A stretch of 64,000 nt of DNA. Source: Prostheceraeus crozeri (taxonomy: Eukaryota > Platyhelminthes > Polycladida > Euryleptidae). The notes beneath the pieces are model-generated. The model made no database searches, was not told the origin of the DNA, and saw nothing but the letters and a program-made list of their open reading frames with translations. The translations under genes were made by a program, and so were the position numbers. The stretch covers positions 124,001 through 188,000 of the forward strand of contig CAJQUW010002154.1 of assembly GCA_907163375.1 (NCBI GenBank). Direction: 5' to 3'. Below are positions 34,632-46,400 of this stretch, piece after piece (position 1 is the stretch's first letter; each line of letters starts with the position of its first letter).

Positions 34632-36426
34632 CAGAGTGTCCCAGAAGTTACTACCACTTAGAAAAAAAATAATCTTAATCAATTGTACAATTGTTGCATG
34701 CCTTTGCGGACTCTATGGTCATTTTTGTCGGTGAAAAATGTCCAAAAGAGTCATATTGACTGGCTACTAATGCATTTAATCTCATCAATTACTTATTTTA
34801 TGATTATTATGTCTTTGACCGATACTCTAGATTAATACATGTATATTTCAAAATGACTTCATATTATTTTGCTAAATTTCGGCAACTTTTCTCTGATACC
34901 ATAGATTATAGAAGTAGTTACTTGGAGCCATATATTTCTGCATTAAGCTAGAAACTCGAGGTTTCAATAGAAAGTATACAACAATAAATATCTTGAATGG
35001 ATTTATCAGTCAAAATTAATCTTTTATCCCGAAGCATTCCACGCTCTCGGAATAGCATAATTTTGAACTCTAAATCCAGTCAAGATATTGTCGTGATCAA
35101 GGAGATCGAGGTTGCTATCGATTCAATTCGAATTGATAGATGATTGAGACACTTCTCACTGGTCGTTACCAAAGCGTTGCTCATTGACATAGGAATAAAA
35201 CATTTCACCATATAAATTCACGGCATGGCTGACATTAGCCGGTACACAATTGAGTATCGTGTTCTCGCTGCTGCCTGGTATTGCGAAAGTGACAGAAGCA
35301 TAACGGCAGTAAGACAGTTGAAGACAAAGTTGAGAGAGCGATATGGATTTGAACCACTCCATACAAGAGTTATCACAGCATGGGCTGACAAATTATTTTC
35401 CATTGGTTCAATCTTGGACAGGAAGAGAGATGGAAGACCGAATGAGCCAGGAGAAGAAGTTGAGAATGTGAAAGAATCTCTTGAAAACGATCCCAAGTTG
35501 TCAGTGCATCGCAGATCTGATGAGATCGGCATGGCAAAGTCAACCCTTCATAGAGTCATGAAGAATGACATGAAACTTCATCCTTACAGGCGAGTAAAGG
35601 TACAGTTTTTATCTGAAGCAGATCGTGGAGTTCGTGTTGAAGCTTGTCGAAACATACTTCAAAAGTATGACAACGAGTTGCGGCGAGATAAACTGTTTTT
35701 TTCGGATGAATGCGCAATCTATGCAGAAGGACATCCTAGATCAAAGCAGATATTTTTTTGGAGCAAACAGAATCCATTCTTCTTTGATCAAGCCAGGCAA
35801 CACCCACCTCAAGTGATGATATTTGCAGCTATGGCATCGAGGCATTTAATCGGTCCATTTTTTTTGAAAGGTGGAGTTACAGCCGTAGCGTACATTAATA
35901 TGCTTAGAAATGAAATGTTGCCAGAACTTGCAAGAAGAGGAATTGCTAATTCAGCCCACTTCCAGCAGGACGGGGCACCGGCTCATACAGCCCTTATCAC
36001 TCGCAACTTCCTAAACCAGCACCTTCCAGATCGGTGGGTTGGTAAATATGGACCGACGAATTGGCCTCCTTGTTCCCCTGATCTCAGCTCATGCGACAAT
36101 GCATTATGGGGTTTACTGAAGCCGAAGATCATAATGAAACGCCCGGAAACTGTTGCAGACCTCAAACAGGTAGTCGTAGAAGAGTTCAAAGCTTTCGACG
36201 ACAGACGAGTCTTGGAAAGAATGTCATCGAACATGACGGTTATCAAGTTGAACCTTTTGATCAATAAAGGAAGCATAGTTGATTAAGATAAACACATCTT
36301 TTTTTCTTATCCGCATTCACGACAATTAAATTAGTATAAAAATATTGATTAATATTGATTAATAATTAATATAATAAATTAAGTTTATCTTTTTATATAA
36401 GTGGTAGTAACTTTTGGGACAGTCTG
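34632..36426 (+). mobile_element. DD41D mariner (rosa/Visitor-like) transposon
   Basis: The element is 1795 bp. Its terminal inverted repeats are CAGAGTGTCCCAGAAGTTAC at the left and CAGACTGTCCCAAAAGTTAC on the opposite strand at the right, each continuing TACCACTTA. A TA duplication flanks it (34630-34631 and 36427-36428). It contains one long uninterrupted transposase frame. TIRs, TA target and transposase class all indicate the Tc1/mariner superfamily. The insertion lies inside the packaging-type ATPase A of the Polinton-like element and is therefore younger than it. Confidence 0.93.
35225..36286 (+). CDS. DD41D mariner transposase, 353 aa, apparently intact
   Basis: The frame opens with a helix-turn-helix region (residues 1-110, including SITAVRQLKTKLRERYG and DEIGMAKSTLHRVMKND). 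The catalytic triad is visible: FFSDECAIYAEG, FQQDGAPAH and SPDLSSCDNALWG. Counting 41 residues between the second and third aspartates gives DD41D, the signature of the rosa/Visitor branch rather than DD34D mariner or DD34E Tc1. The length (353 aa) is normal for the superfamily and no stop or frameshift was seen. Such an enzyme cuts at the element's inverted repeats and inserts into TA. Whether it is still active cannot be told from sequence. Confidence 0.92.
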   Translation: MADISRYTIEYRVLAAAWYCESDRSITAVRQLKTKLRERYGFEPLHTRVITAWADKLFSIGSILDRKRDGRPNEPGEEVENVKESLENDPKLSVHRRSDEIGMAKSTLHRVMKNDMKLHPYRRVKVQFLSEADRGVRVEACRNILQKYDNELRRDKLFFSDECAIYAEGHPRSKQIFFWSKQNPFFFDQARQHPPQVMIFAAMASRHLIGPFFLKGGVTAVAYINMLRNEMLPELARRGIANSAHFQQDGAPAHTALITRNFLNQHLPDRWVGKYGPTNWPPCSPDLSSCDNALWGLLKPKIIMKRPETVADLKQVVVEEFKAFDDRRVLERMSSNMTVIKLNLLINKGSIVD

Positions 36427-36600
36427 TACAAACGGAGTACCTGTATCAAATCAAGATATAAAAGAAATAATTATCTTTTTAGAAAATGAGGCAAAAGTGC
36501 CACTAACAACTATTCCTGAAACATTTTATTTTTATTTTGATTATTTAAATTACAAAATTGGTATACCAAAACCTAATCGATTTGAAAATAATGAGACATT

Positions 36601-37680
36601 AAAATTTATAAATGCTGCAATCGATGATATAAGAAATGTCTTGTCACATGCACAACCATTAATATCTAAAACAAAAGCTACAATAGAAATAAACATACTT
36701 CGCAAAAACATATGACGAAACTTTCAAACCACTAATAAACAATTACAATGCTATAATGAATTAGTTATAATTTTTTGGTCTTAGTCATAAAATAATTTTT
36801 TTAGTCTTAGTCACAAAATAATTTTTTAGTCTTAGTCATAAAATAATTTTTTTAGTCTTAGTCATAAAATAATTTTTTTAGTCTTAGTCATAAAATAATT
36901 TTTTTAGTCTTAGTCATAAAATAATAAATCTTATTCACACGTATAATAATAATAAAAAATTAAAACATTAAAATTTATAAATGCTGCAATCGATGATATA
37001 AGAAATGTCTTGTCACATGCACAACCATTAATATCTAAAACAAAAGCTACAATAGAAATAAACATACTTCGCAAAAACATATGACGAAACTTTCAAACCA
37101 CTAATAAACAATTACAATGCTATAATGAATTAGTTATAATTTTTTGGTCTTAGTCATAAAATAATTTTTTTAGTCTTAGTCACAAAATAATTTTTTAGTC
37201 TTAGTCATAAAATAATTTTTTTAGTCTTAGTCATAAAATAATTTTTTTAGTCTTAGTCATAAAATAATTTTTTTAGTCTTAGTCATAAAATAATAAATCT
37301 TATTCACACGTATAATAATAATAAAAAATTAAAACATTAAAATTTATAAATGCTGCAATCGATGATATAAGAAATGTCTTGTCACATGCACAACCATTAA
37401 TATCTAAAACAAAAGCTACAATAGAAATAAACATACTTCGCAAAAACATATGACGAAACTTTCAAACCACTAATAAACAATTACAATGCTATAATGAATT
37501 AGTTATAATTTTTTGGTCTTAGTCATAAAATAATTTTTTTAGTCTTAGTCATAAAATAATTTTTTTAGTCTTAGTCATAAAATAATTTTTTTAGTCTTAG
37601 TCATAAAATAATTTTTTTAGTCTTAGTCATCAAATAAATGTTTTAGTCTTAGTCATAAAATAATAAATCTTATTCCCACG
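36601..37680. repeat. 369-bp unit repeated three times
   Basis: Units start at 36601, 36970 and 37339, exactly 369 bp apart and almost identical. Each holds the end of the upstream frame (KFINAAIDDIRNVLSHAQPL) plus five to six copies of a 27-bp relative of the 18-bp array motif (TAGTCTTAGTCATAAAATAA). Near-identity shows the triplication is recent compared with the rest of the element. Confidence 0.92.
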
Positions 37681-40600
37681 TATAATAATAATAATCATCA
37701 TCATCATCATTATCAAATAAATTGCTCTCAGTGAAAATTGTTTGAAACATTTCAGCTTGAATATCTTCTCCGTTATAAGGTAACATAATTCCATTTTCAT
37801 CAGGAGCTTGACGTTTAAGAATAATTATTTGACCAGAAAATTTTTTTTCTTCAGTATTATTATTTTTATCAGGAATACCAATTCCAGTTTCTGAAGATCT
37901 TTTCCATGGTTTATGAACTGTAGTCGATAATGTTTTAACCGAAAATAATTTTAGAAAATTTTCTACTTTTACTTTATCTTGCGAATATCCTTCAAATGTT
38001 TTCTTTTCACTGAGTCTTCCTTGTTCATCTACAGTAACACAATATTTTATTTTGGGAGCAATAAACAATCCATATATAATTCCCCCATTACCATAATCAT
38101 TTTTACCTTGACACAATTCCCCACCAACATGTCCAGCGGCATCTAATTTATTAAATAGTTCATTGGAAATGTATATACTACCGGTATCTGTGTAATGAAT
38201 GTATTTTTCTTTGAAACCATTAATTTCTAAAATAAAATTATTCATAATTCTTCTAGAGTGAGAAAGAATAAAAGAACCTAAATGTGATGGCATGAATCAT
38301 GTCTTCCAATCTTTTACAATATTAGCTTTAAGAAATTCATCATCTTGCATTTCTACTTTCGTTAAATATTGTTCATCATTTAAATTTTCATAATCTTTTA
38401 CTTCTTGTGTAAAATTTTTTTTTCAGTGTACTTTCATTCCATAAATGATATTTAGTGGTTATGTCTTTTTTTACGGTTTTGCCATATAATGAATTCATTA
38501 ATAATTTAATTAACTCATCACCTTTTTTCTCAAATTAAAAAGTTTTTCAATATATTTTCGAAATGGTGAAACTTGATAATTTTTTTCATAAATTATACCA
38601 TCATTAATATGTAAGATTTTTCCACCACATCCAACAATTTCTTGTATGTCTACAGAAATTAATACATCATAACATATACCATTTCTAAACCTCATTACTT
38701 TTACATGAGAATTATTATTTTGATTTTTAACTTTATCTTTTATAGGAACTGGTTGAAAAAACATATCATTCGGATATTGAAACACAACTATAAATATTCC
38801 AGTTTTAGGTCTAAATGTTTGAGTATTAAATTTATATATTATTTCTCGTTCTTCTTCTTTACGAAATTTTCTAGATGATTCAGATTTAGGATATTCTGAA
38901 TTTGCATCATACATAGCTGATTGATATAAAGATGTTGCATCAAAAGCCATTAGAAATTCATTTTTTTGTTCAAGTAGTTGATTTGAAATTTTTTTACAAT
39001 TTTCAGTTTTCTCTCCTAAATCTCGATACTGTTTCATTAAATCTATTAAATTATTTCCAGGTAAATATTGTTGTAATATTGGTAACAAGATGTTACAAAA
39101 TGGAGATATGTATTTTCTTATATTTGCTGAAACTCTTCCAACTTTAACAGATTTCCTAATATAATTTCTCGCCCATAAATCTGTATTTATATTGTCATTT
39201 TGTACGCTTTTCATCTAACCGTTAAATGTTAAAGCGGAGGATGTTAAATTAGTAGTTATATCTTCACCAACTAAATCTCGCATTTGTAGATATAAAAAAC
39301 GTAAGAAAGAATATCGTTTATGGTTTCCATTCATTTTCTTTTTCTTTATAATTGTCATATGCTATGTCTTCAATTTCATGATTTAATTTACACACATTGG
39401 TAGGAATTTTAAAATTCTCACACCATTTAGAAAGACTTGTTTTTACATGTTGATAACTACATTTCATTATAATAGTTTGGAGTGCTAATTTACCTCGAGG
39501 TGAATTTTTTTAATATTGTTTTTAAATCTAAAAGATTTTTGAATATATCTACTAACACATTTAGGTGTATAAGGATTTTGTAATAAAGCAGTTAATATTC
39601 CTCTTGACGTTTAAGAGGTGGTTTAGATAATTTGAAATTAGCTTTTATCGGAAAATGGGAATCAAAACCTGATGAATTGTGAGCTATTAAAGTTACTTTC
39701 GAATAATTAAATTTTCCAAGAGTTTTAAAAAATTGATGTATTGGAAATTCATCATCCTCACTTCTCGCAAATATTTTCACACAATTTTGAAGTTTATTAA
39801 ATTCTAATTCAGTTAAATTATTATACTCATTAATTTGTTTTTAAGTTTTTTAATTTCATCTTCATCTTTTGATCGTTTAATTTTAATCATATCACTTAAC
39901 AAACGTGTTTCTAATTCTTTCAATCTTTGTTTCGGTAAGCAACATATAAATTTATTAAAATTAATAGCTTCTACAGCATAAGGAATAGGATGAGCTGTTG
40001 AACAGTTGGGATCAGGAAAAGTTTCGAGATCACAAATATATGTTGAACTATTGTCAATTTATTTTCTTTGTTATGATATTATATGGACGCGTTGTTAGAT
40101 TTTTATCAGTAACTGTTTTATATATTGGGTGAAAATTATTTTCAATTTCTCTAATACCTTCCGCTTTGTAAAACTCATTTATTAAACAATAGTGTCCAAT
40201 TGTTGAACCTTCGTGAAAATAATTGTAATAAACATAATTATGAAACGTTTCAATTCCTCTAGGATTTAAATGACGATTCGAAGGACTGTAATATTGAACA
40301 CTTTCTCAAAAAAATTTATTGAATTGAGAAAATTTGCAGTTTGACATTACTCCTGTTCTAGATGTCACTTTCTCTTTATATAAAAAATTATTAAACATTT
40401 CTCTCATCATTTCTCCTTGTTCTTCATTAAAACCTCGTAAAACATTATAGCATTTAATAAAACAAAAATCTTCAGAAGGAATATAACAATATTGTCCGAT
40501 GTATTCTTTGATTCTATATTTCATGTTAATACCAGCACCTCTATGTGATCTTTGAACTAACTTCATTCCAAAATTTTCATATTTGATATTATCTGTAAAA

Positions 40601-40900
40601 ATCCATTCATGACTATCTGATTTCTCTTCCAGATTGGAAAACCATGTTTCAAATGATTTTTCATTATAGAAGCTTACATAAAAATTTTGAATTATATTTT
40701 CCTGATCTTTAACAACTTTTCCAAGTAAATTAATAATTTTACCATTTGCTAAAAGTTCACGTATATCGTTTACTATATTTTATAAAAGATACATTTTCAT
40801 ATTTAATTTCATTCAGATTAAATAAAGTTAATAAATCATCACCAAGTTCATCTTCAATTCTCTCATCAAAAAAATATCAGTAATTGGTTTTGCTGTTTTA
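37670..40900 (-). pseudogene. Polinton-like element: family-B DNA polymerase relic
   Basis: Reading right to left: an N-terminal segment typical of Polinton polymerases (KYRIKEYIGQYCYIPSEDF, 40566-40306), an exonuclease motif AHNSSGFDSHF (about 39690), a polymerase motif-A-like AFDATSLYQSAMYD (about 38940), and a motif-C-like YTDTGSIYIS (about 38190) with the C-terminus after it. The order and the exonuclease plus polymerase layout fit a protein-primed family-B polymerase that would copy the element. It is broken in several places and non-functional. Confidence 0.85.
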
Positions 40901-41239
40901 TCTTTAGATTTCGTAAATTTTTTTTAATGTTTTTAGATCTATTATTTTCATTTTTTTAAAGTTTTCTAGAATTTTTATTTTTTAATATTACCAGTTCTAA
41001 TAAATTTCTTTAATTCATCTATATCTGTTTTAGACTTTAAATTAAATTCATCAATTTTTTTAAGCAAATCAAATTCCGCAATTTGTTTTTTTTATTACTC
41101 ATCAATTGAAGGTTCTAAACCTTGATTGTTTTGACAATCCATATTTTTTAGAGAAAATTATATTTTTTTTATTTAGCAACTAAAATTTTTATTTTTTCAA
41201 CTAAAATTTTTTATTTAACAACTAAAATTTTATTTTTAT

Positions 41240-41597
41240 TTAACAACTAAAATTATAATCTTTATTTTTCATTGTACTTACGTCACCAATAAATAAAGGT
41301 ATATTTAATTGTTTCAATGTTTTCAAATTATAAACTGTTAAATGTTCTTTATAAATTAACCACCATAAATTACTGCATGCTAAAAATACTCTAAAACTCC
41401 TTAAACAAAGTGGAACATACAAAATTTTTTGTTCTTTCATAACTTTTTATACCGTGTATTATTTTAAAATCTTTTGCGAATTGCATATATTTATGATGAT
41501 AATAAAATTTAACTTCTTGTTTAGGTGTAAGTGGATTAGTAGGATGACGATAATTTTTTAAAACTGGATCATGTTCTATCTTATACTCGTCCCACAT
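41240..41597 (-). pseudogene. Polinton-like element: unrecognised gene relic
   Basis: The minus-strand frame at 41391-41597 reads MWDEYKIEHDPVLKNYRHP and QFAKDFKIIHGIKSYER. Coding-like sequence rich in Leu and Tyr continues to 41240. It lies between the polymerase and ATPase B on the same strand. No family recognised. Confidence 0.4.
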
Positions 41598-41746
41598 TTT
41601 TTTATTTTTTAATAAAAAATTTTCATCTAGAAAAAAATTTTAATCCAGAAAAAATAAATTATTCGATCACTCCGCGAAAATATTTTCTATAACTATCATG
41701 TATTTTTTTTATCAATATTAATTGTAATGAAGCCATAATCTTTTGA

Positions 41747-42400
41747 TCAAGCATTATTACACGAATGTTTAAATTCATCTTTATCTCTTATACATAAATC
41801 TCTTAACAAATCACATAAATTTCTTGCGTTTATTTCAAATAGTATAAATATATTGGCATTCTTTCTTATAACACTTCCATCTAATGAATACATACTTTGT
41901 GTTAAATAAAAAAAACTACAGTTGTTATGTCTACCTCTCGTGAAACAATTTCTCTGAACTGACTGATTTCTATCATTAACACAATCATCAAAAATTACAC
42001 AATGTTTCATTCTTTTATCTAGTTTACTAGGATCTTGCATATTACCACTATCATCTATTAATTGTATCTTTATGTGCTTATTTTTATTGGATTCTACTAA
42101 CTGATTATTTTTTTGCTGTTTCACACCACGAACTTATTTCTTCTTCATATTCAGATTTTTCATATTCTTCGAATAAGGAAGCAATTGCTGTTTTTTAAGA
42201 TTATTTTCAAATTCACATTTACAAATTGATAGACGGGTTGTTCTGCTGTTGTTGTATAAATTATATGATTGTTATAATCCAAAAACTTTGAAGTCGTTAA
42301 AATTTTGAACAATAAATATGTTTTTCCACATCCTGATCTTCCACAAATAACTGAAAAAACTTTATTAGATAAATTTGGATGATGATTAAATTTGAGTTTT
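41747..42400 (-). pseudogene. Polinton-like element: packaging-type ATPase B
   Basis: The Walker A motif VICGRSGCGKTYLLFK lies near 42355-42305. KHCVIFDDCVNDRNQ (Walker B) and NCFTRGRHNNCSFFYLTQS follow near 42005-41900. It belongs to the same FtsK/HerA-type packaging family as ATPase A but is on the opposite strand and only distantly similar. It sits between the polymerase and the capsid-type gene, the usual neighbourhood in Polintons. The copy is broken. Confidence 0.8.
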
Positions 42401-42502
42401 TTTTATTTAATGGGGGCACTTCACTCATTTTTTAATAAAAAATTTTATTTTTATTTTAAAAGAAGAAGAAATATTTTTTTATTCTACTTCTTAAAAATAA
42501 AT

Positions 42503-43270
42503 TTAAACTTCTATAACCAAAAGATCTATCATAATCTCTTCACCTCCAAAATTTATTTCCTTTCCTTTCTCATCAGTGATTCTAATGTTAATGCTGTTAA
42601 TAGTTTTTCTTTTTATAGGGAAATATACTAATGTTTGTGGAAATACGTTTAATCTATAACTAATGGGTACAGTAAAAACTGGAAAACTGAATATCAAATT
42701 GGACAATTTACCATTTGTATATCCTCCTTCAGTAATGTCACAATGTACAACAATTGAATTTATTTCAGTTATTTTTGAAATCTTCTCACCTAAATGATAA
42801 CCTTGACTGTAGGTTTGTTTATTAAATCCTAATAGTTTTGATAATGATCTATCATGATTAAAATCAACTTGATGATATTCATCTAAAGTAAGAGAAAATT
42901 TATTAACTGCCGTTTCAACTGAAAAATGTAATTGTTTCTTATCTTTAAATGGTATACCTAAATGTCTCTTAATTTCATTTGATATTGATTCAACTTCGTA
43001 AGAACCAGGAAGAAAAGTTAGTATTTTCCACGTTTTACCTTTATCAGTAGATCTCATCTTTTATAACATCTTGAATAGTGTTAAATGTGGAGAAACTAGT
43101 CAATGCAATTTGATAATTATTATTTTCTTCCAAATGTAGAATGGGTTCTAAATTACAAGTGTGTGATGAAGTAGTTGTTATAATTTTTAACGTCGTACTA
43201 AATTTTGATGAACCCAAAATCTGTTAGATTTTCTAAATGATTATTAATTTTTTCTAAATCTGCTGAACAC
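42503..43270 (-). pseudogene. Polinton-like element: capsid-type (jelly-roll candidate) protein
   Basis: The minus-strand frame (clearest 42503-43057) reads FLPGSYEVESISNEIKRHLG, LSKLLGFNKQTYSQGYHLGE, VVHCDITEGGYTNGK and INFGGEEIMIDLLVIEV. This pattern recurs in Polinton/adinto-like loci of invertebrates, where I believe it belongs to a capsid-associated beta-rich protein. Whether it is the minor capsid/penton-like protein is inference. Coding-like sequence extends upstream to about 43270. The relic is broken. Confidence 0.5.
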
Positions 43271-43579
43271 ATTTTTATGAAATGTTTTTTATAAAATATT
43301 TTTTATGAAATATTTTTTATAAAATTTTTTTATGAAATATTTTTTATAAAAAATTTTTTATGAAATGTTTTTTTTATAAAATAATTTTTTAGGAATTTTC
43401 TTCCTCTAGCATGAAATATTTTAGAAATTTTTTTCCTCTGGCATGAAATTTTTTTCCTCTGGAATGAATTTTTTTATAAAAATTAAAAACGACATATTTC
43501 GGCTATACTTTCATAATCCTCCATAATTTATAATATTTTTTCTAATAGTATTTTTACTAGAATTTGACTAGAATTTTAC

Positions 43580-44010
43580 TAGAATTGAAACTAGAATTAT
43601 GACCTTTCATTGCAGATATTAAAATCTCTAATCTATTTAGTAATTCTTGTTGATAATCTGGTAAAAATGTAGTTGTTTCTATTTGTAATCCTCTTCCTAC
43701 TTTAACCCCCGCTGATAATAAATTTTCTAATTGTTTATAACGTCCAAGAGATTTTAGTACACCAACTCTCTAACATAGTTTCATATTTTATAAGATCTTT
43801 TACAGCATAACTTTTTAAATCTGCTCGTCTTAAAAGATCTACAAAATTTCTATCTAAATTAATAGGTGATTTATTTGGTGAATAAATTAAGCCCCGTAAA
43901 GGCTGTGGAAATATTTCTTTTCAACCAAGATAAAATCTTGCAAATAATTTTTTATCTAAAAAGAAAGTAGAATGTTCAAATAACATAGATTTTGGTAATT
44001 TTTTTCTATA
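43580..44010 (-). pseudogene. Polinton-like element: unrecognised gene relic
   Basis: The minus strand gives NKSPINLDRNFVDLLRRADL and KSYAVKDLIKYE, then SLGRYKQLENLLSAGVKVGR. It is coding-like by composition, and no family is recognised. It lies between the capsid-type gene and a short Lys-rich, coil-like stretch (44020-44330). Confidence 0.4.
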
Positions 44011-44694
44011 TTTGCTTCTAACAATCCATAATCATGTAATAATGTTTTTTAATCTGTTGTATTTACTCGTTTATCCTGATTAGCAAGTTCTTTTGAAGAG
44101 TTTTAAAAGGTTCAATAGTTTTTTCAAAATCAGTTTTTACTTGCTCGGTTTGCTGCATTTTTTCAAAGACATCAGATTGAATACCAGCTTTTATAATTCT
44201 ATGCTGATTATGATTTTCCTTCATAATATTTTTTGTTTTATTAACTCATCTAATTTTTGAATTTCTTTTTGATTATGAGCTTAAAATTTTATCCATTTTA
44301 TATATTATTTTTTTATATTATTTTTTTAAAATATAATATTTGAATTTTGTGGTAACATTAGAATACAACAAAACCATTTTACTGAACAAATTATTTCTTT
44401 ATTGCTTTGTTGTCTGACATCTTTTCGTTTAAGATTTTGTTTAATAAAGTGTTCTTCTAGAAAAATTTCATCATTTTCTTCATTAAAAATTTTACCATCA
44501 CTAGAAATTTTACCATCATTAGAAATTTTGTCGAGCATTTTATTCTTATCATTAAATGATATTTTTTTTGACTTCACTAGCTATTTGATCAAATTTTTCA
44601 ATTTCATCTAACGTAATAACATAATCATCACACACTTTTTGAAAAAAATAATGTAGTTTATCATAAACTTCTTTAATATGTAAATGTTAAAAGA

Positions 44695-45183
44695 CTAGGG
44701 CTGTACTAAGTCACCGACCATAAGTGTCGAGAGTAAAAGAAAAAAAACTTCTTTAATATGTAAATGTTTATTTTTTAATGATTTTCGTTTCTTAGATATT
44801 AAAGATTTATCTAACATTGTAACAGGCGAAGTTGTAAAAACACCCGTACCTGTTAAAACAGTAGCAATAACAGGAACTGAAAGAGCGCCAGAAGAAATAA
44901 CAACTGTTAAAGCACCTAAACTTGCCGTTAAAAATATTCCAATACCTTGTGTTACATTCTTAACTTTAGACCATCTCTTTCTTAATTTTTTATAATGCTC
45001 TAATCTTAATAATGATTGAGATTCCTTATCTTTCATATAAATAACTCTATCTTTGTGTTTTTCTTTATTCATTTCACTTATTTTTAATTGTGATAACAAA
45101 GGATATATTTTCGAAGTTCCTTCCATTTTCGAAGTTCCATCCATTTTTGAAGTTCCTTCCATTATTGTTTCTTTCATTTTCAA
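44695..45183 (-). pseudogene. Polinton-like element: membrane protein relic
   Basis: The minus-strand frame begins with a short repeat (EGTSKMDGTSKMEGTSK), then a basic helix (LEHYKKLRKRWSKVKN) followed by two hydrophobic segments (GIFLTASLGALTVVISSGAL and VPVIATVLTGTGVFTT). A Lys-rich tail follows. This layout suggests a small virion or membrane protein of the element. I cannot assign a named family. Confidence 0.5.
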
Positions 45184-45289
45184 TAATTTTTTTTTAATAA
45201 AATTATTCCTAATAAATTTTTTTAATAAATTTTTTCAAGTAAATTTTTTTATAATATTTTTTTTAATAAATTTTTTTAATAAAAACTTT

Positions 45290-45586
45290 CTCAGACTGCG
45301 TGAAATTTTTAAACTACCTAATTTTTTGAAATTTCTGAAATTTTTAGACTACATAAATTTTTTTGAAATTTTTTGACTACGTAAAATTTCTGAAATTTTT
45401 AGACTACCTAAATTATTTTGAAATTTTTTAAACTACCTAAATTTTTGAAATTTCTGAAATTTTTAGACTACCTAAATTTCTGAAATGTTTAGTTTACCTA
45501 AATTTTTGGAAATTTTCTAAAATTTTTAGACTACCTAAATTTTTGAAATATCGGAAAAAATTAAATCTTCTTTTGAGCCTCGGACT
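45290..45586. repeat. Right terminal inverted repeat of the Polinton-like element
   Basis: Its complement matches 29386-29650, with the same tandem subunits around CTACCTAAATTTTTGAAATT. The outermost 25 bases differ from the left end. Confidence 0.8.
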
Positions 45587-45599
45587 GCGCCGTATGTCA

Positions 45600-46400
45600 T
45601 ACCTTATACTACTTTACTCCACTTAGGCACAACGCTTCAATTTTGTTTCCTCGAATGAAGTGACCTACGAAACTCAGCAGTTGACTCTCTATCCGTTTGA
45701 ATTACATTCTGTTTTGATCGACACGTTGGAAAACCTCTTCGTTGGTGATTCTTTGGATGTACTGAATTCTCGAGAATTCTGATGAGATCTCATCATACGT
45801 CTGTAAAACCACATAACTTTTGCATCCAAATTAGAGCGTGTTTCAGTGGATAGTGTCCATGATTCACACACAGCCGTATGATGTCGACCATACACATCAT
45901 TTTAGTAGCCGAAGTTTTAGTGGCATATTGAGTTAGCGATTTGTGAAGAGAGATCTCATCTTGTTGAAAGCCTCTTTGGCTATATTGTTATTTTTCCTCG
46001 TATTTCCTTCTTACATCGGCCATCTGTTGCAACCACTGCTCCAAGATAACTGAAAGAGGTAACTTGTTCGATTACGGCTGCTCCTACTTTGAGAACACAC
46101 AATGGGGAAGGACTACTCTTGGAGATGACCATGTACTTTGCTTTTCTGCTGTTGACAGATAAGTATAGTTGTTCACTGGCATCGACAGGGACATCATGGA
46201 ACTTTTGAATTCCTTCTTCAGACCTAGCAATGAGGATCACGGCATCAGCATAACGAATGTAGCTGATCCGAAGGCCATTAAATAAGATTCCTTCTTCAGT
46301 ATTGTCTAGCTCACATTGTATCATTTCGCTATAGATGTTAAATAATTCAGGAGACATAATACAGCCTTGTCTGACGCCTCTTTTAGCTACTAGTAGACTA
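45600..46400 (-). mobile_element. RTE-like LINE, RT and C-terminal fragment
   Basis: The minus strand encodes the RT palm (MSPELFNIYSEMIQ, ISYIRYADAVILIARSEEG, SFSYLGAVVATDG) at 46357-45980. Then, in another frame, CESWTLSTETRSNLDAKVMW and FYRRMMR lie at 45870-45790. This is the region after the RT in RTE-like LINEs, the same group as the fragments at 1-1560 and 5095-5703. The catalytic YADD box reads YADA. It is a dead, 5' truncated copy abutting the Polinton end. Confidence 0.8.

Larger units (their letters stand above)
33872..36715 (+). pseudogene. Polinton-like element: packaging-type ATPase A, split by a mariner
   Basis: The Walker A motif VYGKTGSGKTTFIKKF lies near 34065-34110, a Walker-B-like LILDDVA near 34267-34287, and IFTKGRHNYMRIVVLAHK near 34317-34370. 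This is the pattern of the FtsK/HerA-superfamily genome-packaging ATPases of Polintons and related viruses. These motors would drive DNA into capsids. The gene is broken and also interrupted by the mariner at 34632-36426. Sequence after the mariner (36429-36715) is probably its C-terminal part or a separate small frame. It differs clearly from ATPase B at 41.7-42.4 kb. Confidence 0.75.
29386..45586. mobile_element. Polinton/Maverick-like element, old and broken
   Basis: The element is about 16.2 kb and bounded by inverted repeats. The left end reads AGTCCGATA and the right end, on the other strand, AGTCCGAGG; the inner repeats share CAAAAATTTAGGTAGTC. AG/CT termini suit Polintons. It carries relics of a family-B DNA polymerase with exonuclease and polymerase motifs, two packaging-type ATPases, a capsid-type protein, a membrane protein and coiled-coil proteins, all very AT-rich. 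The genes are broken in many places (well over ten by eye), so this is a fossil. A 6-bp target duplication was not evident (CCCTAA versus GCGCCG). I could not recognise an integrase, a protease or the major capsid protein. A younger mariner is nested inside. Confidence 0.85.
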
